Below are positions 9,814 through 18,775 of a DNA stretch of 64,000 nt, piece after piece. The notes beneath the pieces were generated by a model. That model had not been told where the DNA came from, ran no database searches, and saw nothing but the letters and a program-made list of their open reading frames with translations. The stretch is from Microthrixaceae bacterium (GTDB lineage Bacteria; Actinomycetota; Acidimicrobiia; Acidimicrobiales; Microtrichaceae). The stretch is taken from positions 1-64,000 of the forward strand of contig JAOSKI010000007.1 of NCBI GenBank assembly GCA_027493675.1, read 5' to 3'. The stretch's first letter is position 1. Each line of letters begins with the position of its first letter. Made by a program: the position numbers and the translations under genes.

Positions 9814-10714
9814 ATGTCGAAACCATTGAACCTGTTGAGCTGCGGTGGCGCGATCACATCGATGACCGAGGAGGGCCTGACGAGGCCCACCTCACCTGCG
9901 TTGGTAGCGGCTCTGGTTCAGGAGCTGTGGCTCACACCTGTGGCTCACACAGCGGTGTCGGCCGTCGATTCGGCAGCTGCCACGCCCGGTTCCTGGACAG
10001 GGTTGCTGGAGATGGTGCGTGGAACCGACGATCCGGTCCTCGTGACGCACGGCACCGATACGTTGGCCTGGACAGCGGCAGCTCTGGCGGTGACCGATGT
10101 CGCCGACGACCGTCCGGTCGTGATGACCGGCGCGAACGTTCCGTTCGGTGAGCTCACCAGCGATGCCCGGAACAACCTGGCAGCGGCGCTCACGGTGTGC
10201 CGCCAGATGGAGAAGGGTGTCTGGGTGGTCTTCGCCGGCAGCGTCGATGGACCGGCGGTGGTGATCGAAGGTGGGTTCGCACGCAAGACGCTGCCGACGG
10301 GGAGCTGCATCACCGACGTCTCCGACTCGGCGTATGCGACCGTGTCCGCGGAGGTGCTGGTGACCAACCGCCGACCCCGCACGGTCGAACTCGACGTGGA
10401 CCGCTCCGGGGCCTCCTTCTCCGGCGCGGTGGGAGCCTTCAGGTGCTGGCCGGGCGTGACGCTTCCTCGACCCTCCCGCGGAGCGGGTTGTGATGGAGAT
10501 CTTCGCTCTCAGCACCGCACCGCCGGAGGTGCTCGCAGCGATCTCCCGCTGGACGGCTACCGGAGCACGTGTGATCGCCGTGCCATCATCGCCGCCGGCA
10601 CCCCACCGGTCGTCTCCTCAACACCACCCGAGCGCCGACCTGGTCGCCACGGGCGCGGAGCTTCGACCCGAGCTGACCTTCGAGCTGGCGGTGTGCTCCC
10701 AGATGCTCCGCTGA
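9814..10714 (+). CDS. L-asparaginase/glutaminase-family protein, frameshifted
   Basis: Asparaginase (PF00710) fold. The first catalytic Thr region is atypical (NLLSCGGAITS where ATGGTIA is usual), so the nucleophile position holds Cys-Gly-Gly-Ala. The second motif is canonical (LVTHGTDTLAWTAA), as is the following TGANVPFGELTSDARNNL. One shift near 10465 separates PGVTL from the C-terminal domain (VVMEIFALSTAPPEVLAAI to SQMLR, stop 10714). The C-terminal piece reads ELTFELAVCSQML, the usual asparaginase end. The altered first motif makes deamidase activity uncertain. A CATTAT 6 nt before the ATG could be a -10 element. Confidence 0.75.
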
Positions 10715-10795
10715 TCACGCTCAGGTGGGCAAGCCGGGGGTGGTGTCGTTGCCGGCCTGTCGGTCACGCCGGCCTGTCGGTCACGCCGGGGTCGT

Positions 10796-11425
10796 TCAGG
10801 AGACCCGCTCGTGGAAGGTGCGTGCCAGTTCGATCATCGTGTCGGTGTCGGCGCTCTGGTCCTGTCCGCCGCCACCGAGGTCGATGACCGTCCACGAGAG
10901 GAACCCGGACGCATCGCCGTCCACGAAGGCGATGTCGATCCCACCTTCGGTGTCGATGATCCCCTCGTCGCCGATGTCCAGCGGCTCCGACCCGGGGTAC
11001 TGCACGTCGGGGTCGTAGAAGCTCTTTCCACTGACCCCGGAGTCGCCGGCGTAGTGCTGAAGCACCAGGAGTTGCGACGCGAGGTCGTCCGGGTTGGCTT
11101 CGTCCTCCACGGTGGTCCACGTGCAGGTGGTCTGCCCGAGCTTCGCGCCGTTGGTCATGTCGTCGAGCTCCTCGAGCACGGCCGGCTCGCCGAAGAGCGC
11201 CTCGACCTCCGGCAGCGTCAGCACCTCGTCGCAGCTCACTGCGGTGGCGGCCTCTCCATCACCCCCGGATCCGTCGGTATCAGCGGCGTCCCCGCCGTCC
11301 ACGGTGTCGGGGTGGCCGGGGTCGTTGCCGGCGTCGTCGCCGGACGAGCATGCCGGCAGCATGAGCGCACCGGTGGCGAGCAGCACTACCGCAACAATGA
11401 GCTTCCTGTGGCTTCGTTCGGACAT
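10796..11425 (-). CDS. Secreted lipoprotein, possibly DUF3558-like
   Basis: Type II signal peptide SHRKLIVAVVLLATGALM followed by lipobox LPAC, then an Asp/Gly-rich linker and a globular domain of about 140 residues. The domain contains SCDEVLTLPEVEALFGE and TTCTWTT, two Cys-containing motifs reminiscent of DUF3558-type actinobacterial lipoproteins. The ATG at 11425 is chosen because it puts the signal peptide at the N-terminus; the frame is open to 11491. It should be anchored to the outer face of the membrane. The function is unknown. Confidence 0.8.
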   Translation of the reverse strand: MSERSHRKLIVAVVLLATGALMLPACSSGDDAGNDPGHPDTVDGGDAADTDGSGGDGEAATAVSCDEVLTLPEVEALFGEPAVLEELDDMTNGAKLGQTTCTWTTVEDEANPDDLASQLLVLQHYAGDSGVSGKSFYDPDVQYPGSEPLDIGDEGIIDTEGGIDIAFVDGDASGFLSWTVIDLGGGGQDQSADTDTMIELARTFHERVS

Positions 11426-11620
11426 CGCACCTGCTTTCCGGTCGCTGTGACCTTCCAATGCTGCTCTGAGCACGACTGCACGGAACATCACCGTCGCAGC
11501 CTATTGCGGAATCCCGGCGGTCTGTCGTTTGCGATGAGCGTCCTGCACGGTCTGGGGGGATCCAGGATCGGTGAGGGGCGGGTATTATGATCGGATTGCC
11601 ACCTGACAAGATCATCAGAT

Positions 11621-11634
11621 AACATGAATATGTT
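11621..11634 (+). promoter_or_regulatory. Palindrome (AACAT-GAAT-ATGTT), possible ArsR operator
   Basis: A perfect 5-bp inverted repeat with a 4-nt spacer sits ~35 nt downstream of a TATGAT -10-like hexamer (11586-11591) and ~95 nt before the ArsR start. ArsR/SmtB repressors bind AT-rich palindromes of this kind. The ~300 bp between the lipoprotein start (11425) and the ArsR start hold only this and the promoter. Confidence 0.4.
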
Positions 11635-11729
11635 GCAGTGGGGCCGCTACACCTGCCTCCGCAGACCGACCGAAACCCGGGCCCGACCAGGATGGTGTCC
11701 CGGTCCGCCACACGATACGGAGAACCGCT

Positions 11730-12091
11730 GTGCCGTCAACCGGCCCTCGGGTGAACTGAGCCGACCGCTGTCAGAGTTGAAGGCGGATCTGTTCAAGGCC
11801 CTAGCCCACCCGGCTCGGGTCCGTGCCCTGGAGGTGCTCGCCGAAGGCGAACGCAACGTTGGTGAGATGCAGCCTCTGGTCGACATCGAGTCCTCGCACC
11901 TGTCGCAGCAACTGGGTGTGCTTCGACGCGCCGGCCTCGTCGCCACCCGCAAGGAGGGCTCGTCGGTGGTGTACATGCTCAAGGACCCATTGGTGTCCGA
12001 GTTGCTCGGTGTTGCGAAGCGCCTGTTGGCTGCCTCGCTGGCCGAGACCCGGGACCTGCTCGCCGACCTGGCCGACGAAACGACGCCGTGA
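11730..12091 (+). CDS. ArsR/SmtB-family winged-helix repressor
   Basis: Compact winged-helix regulator: LKADLFKALAHPARVRALEVL, GERNVGEMQPL, then recognition helix ESSHLSQQLGVLRRAGLV and wing RKEGSSVVYML. This subgroup commonly precedes SulP permeases in Actinobacteria. The start is uncertain. A GTG at 11730 with a GGAGAA Shine-Dalgarno (11719-11724) is in another frame and needs a 1-base indel; the open frame itself reaches back to an ATG at 11624 inside the palindrome. No metal-binding CxC motif is seen in helix 3, so the signal may not be a metal. The stop overlaps the SulP start (GTGA). Confidence 0.8.
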
Positions 12092-13801
12092 GGGCCGACG
12101 GTGCTGCTCGTGGTCCATCGCTGAGAGCGCGCCCTTCGACATGGTCGAGGGCTGCGGCGCTGCTGCCCTCACGTGCGGACTATGCGGGGCTATCACGTAC
12201 GTGGCGCGGAGATGCGGTCGCAGGGCTCACGGTGGGCGTGGTGGCATTGCCGCTTGCCCTGGCCTTCGGTGTGACCAGCGGACTGGGGCCGCGGCCGACT
12301 CACCACCGCGATCATCGCCGGCGTCGTCGCCGGCGTCCTCGGAGGGTCCAACGTCCAGGTGTCGGGCCCGACGGGTGCCATGACCGTGGTGCTGGTACCG
12401 GTCGTATCGCGGTACGGGGCGGATGCCGTGGTGATGGTGGGGCTCATCGCCGGTGTGTTCGTGGCGCTGGCCGGTGTGTTCAGGCTTGGGCGTGCCCTGG
12501 CGTACATGCCGTGGCCCGTCATCGAAGGCTTCACGCTCGGCATCGCGGTGATCATCCTCCTGCAACAGGTGCCCGCAGCGTTGGGAGTGGTGAAGCCTGA
12601 GGGCGAGAACACGGCCTTGGTGGCGGCCAGGGCGATCGCCGAATCGTTCAGCACCGGCAGCCTGCAATCGGTTGGGCTGGTGGTGATCGTGATCGCGACA
12701 ATGTCGATCGCGCCGCGCCTCAACCGTTCGGTTCCTGCATCGCTGGTAGGTGTGGTTGTCGCAACCGTCGTAGCGACTGTTGCCGGCTTCGACGTGGCGA
12801 CCATCGGGGCTCTGCCGAGCGGGCTCCCCGGTTTCTCGCTACCCGCCGTCGAGCCGTCTGAGATCTCACGGCTCATCGGTGCCGCGTTCGCGGTCGCCCT
12901 CCTCGCCGCCATAGAGAGCCTCATGTCGGCGAAGGTGGCCGATGGGATGACCGATGTGGAGCGTCATGACCCGGATCGGGAGCTGTTCGGGCAGGGGTTG
13001 GCCAACATGGCGGCATCCTTGTTCGGTGGCATGCCTGCCACCGGGGCCATCGCGCGCACGGCGGTCAACGTCCGTGCAGGTGCACGTACGCGAGTCGCAG
13101 CGATTGTCCATTCGGCGACACTCACGGCAGTCGTGCTGTTCGGCGCCTCCCTTGTGGCCGAGGTCCCTCTGTCGGCTCTCGCGGGGGTCCTCATGGTGAC
13201 CGCCGTTCGCATGGTCGAGGTCCACAACGTGCGCTCGATCCTGCGTTCGACCCGCTCCGATGCGGTCGTGCTGGTCCTTACAGCCGTGGCCACCGTGGTG
13301 TTCGATCTGATCCTGGCGGTGGAGCTGGGTGTCGCGGCTGCGGCGTTCCTTGCGCTCCGCAACGTCGCACGCACCACGACGTTCAGCCCGACGCCCATCG
13401 ACCGGGAAGTCGACAGCGACGAGGAGCGGGAGCTGCTGCGCGAGCACATCGTTGCCTACCGCATCGACGGAGCACTCTTCTTCGGTGCCACACAGCGCTT
13501 CCTCAACGACCTCGCCCGCATCGCCGATGTCCGTGTGATGATCCTCAGGCTCCCGGATCTCCAGATGCTCGATGCGACAGGGGCCCAGGCGATCGGTGAG
13601 CTGGTCGAGAACCTCGAGCGCCGCAACGTCACGGTCCTGCTCAAGGGCCCCCGTCCAGAGCACCAGCGACTGCTCGGATCCGTAGGTGCACTCGATCACC
13701 TGGCGACGGAACATCACATCTTCGGTGCGCTCGGCGATGCCATCACCCATGCACGTGTGCATGCGGCCAGGATCGAGCACGATCCGGTGAGTGACTCGTG
13801 A
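12088..13801 (+). CDS. SulP-family anion (sulfate) permease with STAS domain, frameshifted
   Basis: SLC26/SulP transporter. N-terminal DAVAGLTVGVVALPLALAFG is typical TM1, followed in a second frame by AIIAGVVAGVLGGSNVQVSG and GPTGAMTVVL (the conserved TM3 sequence). Further membrane helices run to EVPLSALAGVLMVTAVRMV. A C-terminal STAS domain (about 12.9 kb-13.75 kb side) shows VMILRLPDLQMLDATGAQAI and NVTVLLKGPRPEHQRLL. One shift near 12290 joins the parts. The GTG start overlaps the ArsR stop, so the pair is co-translated. With the sulfatase and siroheme genes next to it, sulfate or another oxyanion is the likely substrate. Confidence 0.9.
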
Positions 13802-13907
13802 CGCCCCTGGCAGGCGGCTCATGCCGGCCATGGGCGGGTGGTCCGGCGTGGACGAAGCCGCTCCCGGTGCGGAATCGGAGCCGGGGTGGCCATGACAGAA
13901 TGGGGCC

Positions 13908-15254
13908 GTGCCCACCCGACCCGACATCCTGGTCGTCCTGTCGGATCAGCAACGTCCTGATTCCTGTGGGTTGTACGGACAGCGTCTCGAGGTGACTCCG
14001 GTGCTGGACGACCTGGCATCGGAAGGAGTGGTGTTCGACGAGTCCTTCACCGTGCAACCTCTGTGTGGCCCTGCGCGGTCGGTGTTGCAGACGGGTCGGA
14101 TGCCCACATCTACGGGGTGCTGGCGCAACGGACGCTCGCTGCCGGCCGGTGCCGACACACTCGCCACTCGACTCGGCGCCCTGGGGTACTGGACCGGGTA
14201 CATCGGGAAGTGGCATCTTGCCTCCGACAGCGGGTACCTGCCCGACCCCCGGTCGAAATCCACGCGGTTCGCGGCATCGGCCATCCCGCCGGGTCGTCGC
14301 GGTGGGTACCGCGATCTGTGGATGGCGGCCGACTCGCTGGAGGCGACCTCGGGCCCCTACGAGGGGCACCTGTTCGATGCCGACGGAAACAGGGTGGAGT
14401 TGCACGGCTATCGAGTCGACGCCATCACCGACCTCGCGATCGCTGCGCTGTGCTGCCGCAGCGACGACCGTCCACGGCTGTTGTTCGTGTCGTACCTGGA
14501 ACCGCACCACCAGAACAACCGGTTCCGCTCGATCGGGCCCAAGGGCTGGGCTAGGCGGTTCGCAGACCACGATGTGCCCGCGGACCTGGTGGGCCGCTTC
14601 GGGGACTGGCGTTGGAACTACCCGGAGTACCTGGCCTGCTGCGCCTCGATCGACGCGAACCTGGGTCGACTGGTGGCGACCCTGAAGGACTCCGGTGAGC
14701 TCGATCGCACCCTGGTGGTCTACAGCAGCGACCACGGGAGCCACTTCCGCACCCGGAACCTGGAGTACAAGCGGACCGCGCACGACGCCTCCATCAGGGT
14801 TCCACTGGTGCTGCGAGGTCCGGGCTTCCGCGGTGGCATGCGCGTCGGTTCGCTGACCAGCAACCTCGACCTGGTTCCCACGCTGGTGGCCGCAGCAGGT
14901 GGCGGTGATCCCGGACTGCACGGCGTGCCGCTGCAACGGGTGATGGCCGGTGAGGTGGACCGTGACGCGGTGTTGGTGCAGCTCAGCGAATCCCAGGTCG
15001 GGCGGGCGCTGCGAACCAGGGATCACACCTACTCGGTCAAGGCGCCTGGGGTCGATCCGTGGGCCGGCTACCGGCGCTCGGCGTCCGAGGAGTACCGAGA
15101 ACACCTGCTCTACGACATGGGAAGCGACGCTGCCCAGCGCCACAACCTCGTCGGGGACCCTTCCACGGCGGCACTCAGGGCCGATCTGGCGCAGCGGCTC
15201 TGCGACGAGATCGAACACGTGGAGGGTGTCCGGCCCCGGATCCGGCGTCGCTGA
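13908..15254 (+). CDS. Type I sulfatase (arylsulfatase/choline-sulfatase-like)
   Basis: Full-length 448-residue sulfatase in one frame. N-terminal DILVVLSDQQRPDSCGLYG carries the metal-binding Asp pair. The active-site motif is CGPARSVLQTG, which fits CxPxR and so would need formylglycine formation from Cys. TGYIGKWHLAS is the GKWHLG-like element, and VVYSSDHGSHF the second metal motif. No signal peptide is visible, so the enzyme appears cytosolic. No formylglycine-generating enzyme is encoded in the window. It follows the SulP permease on the same strand, suggesting import of a sulfate ester or release of sulfate. The organic substrate cannot be told. Confidence 0.88.
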   Translation: MPTRPDILVVLSDQQRPDSCGLYGQRLEVTPVLDDLASEGVVFDESFTVQPLCGPARSVLQTGRMPTSTGCWRNGRSLPAGADTLATRLGALGYWTGYIGKWHLASDSGYLPDPRSKSTRFAASAIPPGRRGGYRDLWMAADSLEATSGPYEGHLFDADGNRVELHGYRVDAITDLAIAALCCRSDDRPRLLFVSYLEPHHQNNRFRSIGPKGWARRFADHDVPADLVGRFGDWRWNYPEYLACCASIDANLGRLVATLKDSGELDRTLVVYSSDHGSHFRTRNLEYKRTAHDASIRVPLVLRGPGFRGGMRVGSLTSNLDLVPTLVAAAGGGDPGLHGVPLQRVMAGEVDRDAVLVQLSESQVGRALRTRDHTYSVKAPGVDPWAGYRRSASEEYREHLLYDMGSDAAQRHNLVGDPSTAALRADLAQRLCDEIEHVEGVRPRIRRR

Positions 15255-15292
15255 TCACCTTCCTGGTTGAGCTGGAACCCATGCGGTGTGGG

Positions 15293-16062
15293 CTAGGAGA
15301 CGTCCCAAGCGCTCGTCAGGGAGCGCTTCTCCGCCGTGTCGTGAGTCATCGCGTCGAGGATGCACAGCTCCTCGTCGGCCACGGCTCCGATGACGAGCAC
15401 CGACGGTGATTCCACCGCGGTCACCCCCAGCTCGGCGAGTGGCATCCTCCGGGTGCGTTGGGTCGGTCCGGTGGCGTCGGTCACGATGGCCGCCGGCGTG
15501 GAAGCCGGCATCCCGCCGGCCAGGAGACGGTCGCGGACGAGAGCCGCGCGTGAGGCACCCATGAGCACCACCAGGGTCAGCCCGCTGCGCGCGAGAGCCG
15601 ACCAGTCCACCGGTGCGGATCCGGGGTCCTGTTGGGCGGTCACCACGCAGAAGCCGCTCGCTACGCCCCTTCGTGTCACCGAGATGCCCGCGGCGCCCGG
15701 AGCAGCCATCGCCGAGCTGATCCCGGGCAGGATCTCGGTGGCCACGCCTGCGGCATGGCAGGCCCCGGCCTCCTCGGCGCCCCTCCCGAACACGAGGGGG
15801 TCACCCCCTTGACCCGCACGACGGTGTCGAGGCGCTTACCGAGGGCCACGAGAAGCCGGTTGATCTCATCCTGGGACGGACCGGGTCGTCGGGGTGCCTT
15901 GCCCACGTCGTAGCGTTCGGCCGACGGTGGAACGAAGTCGAGTATTTCCCTGCCGATCAGCCGATCGTGGACCACTGCGTCGGCAGCCCCCAGGATGCGA
16001 GCTGCCTTGAGAGTCAACAGATCGGTGTCACCGGGGCCGACTCCCAGGATGTGGACCGTCAT
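15293..16062 (-). CDS. cobA: Uroporphyrinogen-III C-methyltransferase (SUMT), frameshifted
   Basis: SAM-dependent methylation of uroporphyrinogen III to precorrin-2, the entry to siroheme (and B12). Motifs: VHILGVGPGDTDLLTLKAAR at the N-terminus, VVHDRLI, then TVVRVKG(G)DPLVFGRGAEE, PGISSAMAAPGAAGISVTRRG and TLVVLMGAS. A single shift lies at the run at 15804-15808: five C (G on the coding strand) where six would restore VKGGDPLVFGRG. The start ATG overlaps the stop of the precorrin-2 dehydrogenase gene (ATGA). The partner gene makes siroheme the likely product. Confidence 0.92.
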
Positions 16063-16772
16063 GGCTGTGCCTCGCCCGAACCGGGCATCGCTCCGACCGC
16101 TGCTCCCAGCCGGGCATCGAGTTCGATGTGCTCACCGGCCAAGGCCAACTCGAGCGCGTTGTCGTCGAGGACTTCGGCCCAACCGGCGACCTCCGTGGGT
16201 TGCCCTGACGCCCTCATGCGGTCACGGACACCTGACGCGATGTCCACGACGTCGAGGGTGGCGTCGTCGAGCATCGCCGAGATCCGGCGTCGCAACCACG
16301 AGGCCGCCGCCGGGCTCCTTCCTCCGGTCGAGATCGCCACGGTGACGTCGCCCCGCTGCACTGTCGCCGGCAGGACCACCGAGCAGTGCTCGGGGTCGTC
16401 TGCGGCGTTGCACCAGATTCGCCTCGCCTCGGCCTCGCGATGCACGGACCCGTCCACCTCCGGGTCGCCGGTTGCAGTGACAACGAGCCACTTGTCGTCG
16501 AGATCGACCGGTGCGAACCGGCGGTGGCGGCGCACCTCCACGTCGAGTGCGTCCATCTCCGGTCCGTGTTGTGGTGCGACAACGGTCAGCCTGGCCCCGT
16601 GGGCCGCATACGTGCGGGCCTTGCGCGCCGCTACGCGGCCCGCGCCGACGATCAGCACCGACTTGCCCGTGACCCGTAGGCCAACAGGCACGAGGTCCAT
16701 CACCGGACGGCCAGTCTGCAACGAGCCGTGAAGGGGATCGCTGTGGGGTCGTGGCGACTCGGGATCGTTCAT
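16059..16772 (-). CDS. Precorrin-2 dehydrogenase/sirohydrochlorin ferrochelatase (CysG N-terminal / Met8p type)
   Basis: NAD-dependent oxidation of precorrin-2 to sirohydrochlorin, and probably iron insertion. The Rossmann segment reads GKSVLIVGAGRVAARKARTY, followed by WLVVTATGDPEVDGSVHREA and WCNAADDPEHCSVVLPATVQ, then the STGGRSPAAASWLRRRI motif of siroheme synthases. The ATG at 16772 (MNDPESPRPH) is preferred; the frame is open to 16865 across the operator region. It is the first gene of a two-gene unit with SUMT and lies behind two palindromes overlapping a -35-like TTGACC. Confidence 0.9.
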   Translation of the reverse strand: MNDPESPRPHSDPLHGSLQTGRPVMDLVPVGLRVTGKSVLIVGAGRVAARKARTYAAHGARLTVVAPQHGPEMDALDVEVRRHRRFAPVDLDDKWLVVTATGDPEVDGSVHREAEARRIWCNAADDPEHCSVVLPATVQRGDVTVAISTGGRSPAAASWLRRRISAMLDDATLDVVDIASGVRDRMRASGQPTEVAGWAEVLDDNALELALAGEHIELDARLGAAVGAMPGSGEAQP

Positions 16773-16810
16773 GGGACCGTGTGGGAGGTGGGTGACCTGG
16801 CCAAGTGGAT

Positions 16811-16863
16811 CCTGACCAGGTTGGTCAGGTATGAATCGTAATCGAAAGCCGACCAGATTGGTC
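16811..16863 (-). promoter_or_regulatory. Tandem palindromic operators over the siroheme-gene promoter
   Basis: Two copies of ACCA-N3-TGGT palindromes are centred 37 bp apart: 16811-16829 (CCTGACCA-GGT-TGGTCAGG, perfect 8-bp arms) and 16851-16863 (GACCA-GAT-TGGTC). On the minus strand the outer site overlaps TTGACC, with a TACGAT about 19 nt downstream, a plausible promoter for the precorrin-2 dehydrogenase/SUMT pair. The arrangement suggests cooperative repression by a dimeric regulator that I cannot name. Confidence 0.6.
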
Positions 16864-16871
16864 AACTTTGA

Positions 16872-17333
16872 TCACGGTGCAGGCCGACGCTCCAGTCGTG
16901 CGGACAGGTGGTGGGTCAACTCGAGGCCGACGGCGGCCATCGAGAGCCCGTATTCGAGGACGTCGTCGTGCACGGAGATGCTGCGCACTACTTCGGTGAC
17001 ATCCTTCGCAGAGGGGGAGCAGACGACCGATTGCGACTCGAAGCGGAAGCAGCCGGTGGACTCCGGCACCGCGAGGGTCAACTCTGTGATCCCGAAGCTG
17101 TGAGCGAGCATGAGCTCGCAGGCACCCCCTGCGGTGCGCAGGAAACCGGTCTCGCTGTGGCGTGGTTCGCCGCTGACGGCGTCGGTGGTCGTGCTGTGCC
17201 AGCGTGCCAGGGGCTTCCCGGGTACTGCGTCGATGACGAGGGTCTCCAGATACGAGAACGGTTGGATCGTCGGGTACTCACCCGAGCCTTCGCCTACCCA
17301 GTGCCCCAGGAGCGCTTCGTGGAGTGTGTCCAT
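16872..17333 (-). CDS. Nitrobindin-family heme-binding beta-barrel protein
   Basis: Short lipocalin-like protein. The family motif GHWVGEGSGEYPTI (GxWxGxGxGxYPTI) is near the N-terminus, followed by FSYLETLVIDAVPGKPLARW, ETGFLR and LTLAVPESTGCFRF. Bacterial nitrobindins bind ferric heme and isomerise peroxynitrite to nitrate; the axial His is expected in the C-terminal part (GLELTHHLSARLERR). The ATG at 17333 is preferred over the open frame to 17360. It is in line with the WS/DGAT gene upstream (44-nt gap) and may share its transcript. Confidence 0.85.
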   Translation of the reverse strand: MDTLHEALLGHWVGEGSGEYPTIQPFSYLETLVIDAVPGKPLARWHSTTTDAVSGEPRHSETGFLRTAGGACELMLAHSFGITELTLAVPESTGCFRFESQSVVCSPSAKDVTEVVRSISVHDDVLEYGLSMAAVGLELTHHLSARLERRPAP

Positions 17334-17376
17334 GGGGACAGCTTTGCACTCCGTGCCCACTGGGGCGGGCGTCGCC

Positions 17377-18758
17377 TCAGCGGCAGGCCTGGATCAACTC
17401 GTCGGCCGCCTCACGGAACGATGCCATGAGATGGTCGGGGTCCGACACGACATCTGGGTCCACGGTGATGGCGACTCCCATCTGATCCACGTACGACAGC
17501 ACGCCGATGATCACCGCCAGGTTGCCCGCCCCCGTAACGATCGGATGCAGGCTCTCGAGGCGGGCCCCGAGCAGGTACCCGGGCGCACGTGAGCCTGGTA
17601 GGTCGGTGAGGGCCAGGTTCACGAAAGGCTGGCGCGCCAGCGCTTCGGGAGCCAGCGTCCGCAGGAGCCTGAGTGGCATCAGATCGACCACCGAGAAGAC
17701 GTTGCTGGCGGCGGATGCCTGCTGGGAGGCCTTCGCCGTGGTCATCTGATCGTGAAGGCACGCCAACCGGTCTGCCGGGTCATCAAGATCCACGGGCAGG
17801 TCGGCGACGATCATCGAAAACGGTTGCCCGCGGAACCCTGCTCGTCGGCACCCACGTTGCCGACCGGGACCAGCACACGTGGGCGTCGGTCCAACTCCGT
17901 ATCGTCGAGGTGCTTTTGGACGGCACCCGCAGCGATCGCCAACATCACGTCGTTGAGCGTGGTTCCCCTGGCCCGCTTCACGGCGAGCAGGTCGGCCATG
18001 GGAAGCGACGCCCAGCTCACGTCGCGATGAGGACCGATCCGAGCGGTGATCGGTAGCGCCGGGGCCGTGGAGGAACGGACATCGCGCAGCCCTACGAGGG
18101 TGCGAGCCGCGCCCAGCATCCAACGGGGATCAAGGAGCATCCGCGGTGTGGACAGGGCGAAGCCCAGCTGGTGACGGGCACGGTCTGCGAGCGAGCGCAC
18201 CAGCAGCTCGGCAGGGCAGGGCGCCGCGCGGGCGGTCCACGTCGCCGGTTCCTCGGGATCCGCCTGAGGCTCCATGTCGAGCACGAGCAGGGCGGCATCG
18301 AGCAAGGTGAGGCCGTCGGCCATCACGTGGTGGACCCGCAACAACCCCGCGACACGCCCATCGGCCAGGCCGTCGATGAACCACATGTCCCACAGCGGGT
18401 GTGCGGGATCGAGGCGCGTGTCGAGGATGTCGTTCACGAACCGCCTCAGGTCGTGGTCCTCTCCCGCTCCGGGCAGTCGTGCCGCGTGGATGTGGCGCAC
18501 CACGTCGAAGTGCTCGTCGTCCACCCACGCAGGCCGGGCGACGTCGAAGGGGACCGGGGCGATCCGTTGCCGGAAGCGTGGTGAGCCCGCCAGACGTGCC
18601 GCAACGTGGGTCCGCAGGTCGTCGATGCGCAGCCTGCCCTGGTCGTCGCGCAGCGGCGCTCCCTCGAAGAAGCACAGTGCACCGATCTGCAACTGAGCGG
18701 ATGGATCCTCTGCGCAGAGCAGCGTCGCATCAGCCTGGCTGACGGGCTCGTGGGTCAT
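17377..18758 (-). CDS. Wax ester synthase/diacylglycerol acyltransferase (WS/DGAT), frameshifted
   Basis: Acyl-CoA-dependent acyltransferase that makes triacylglycerol or wax esters. The catalytic HHxxxDG (VHHVMADG) falls at residues 143-149. The C-terminal WES_acyltransf region contains NDVMLAIAAGAVQKHL, RVLVPVGNVG, MIVADLPVDLDDPADRL, NLALTDLPGSRAPGYLLGA and VIIGVLSYVDQMGVAITVD. One shift sits at 17817-17820: four A where five would join GNR to FSMIVADLP. Residue 3-9 HEPVSQAD matches the usual MSPxDxxF-like opening only loosely. It lies 17 nt downstream of an alpha/beta hydrolase, suggesting a neutral-lipid operon. Confidence 0.9.
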
Positions 18759-18775
18759 CGTGGAGCGCCTCGCGG

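Noticed and set aside
13743-15218. 491-residue minus-strand open frame
   Set aside because: Antisense shadow of the intact sulfatase; such long shadows are expected at this GC content.
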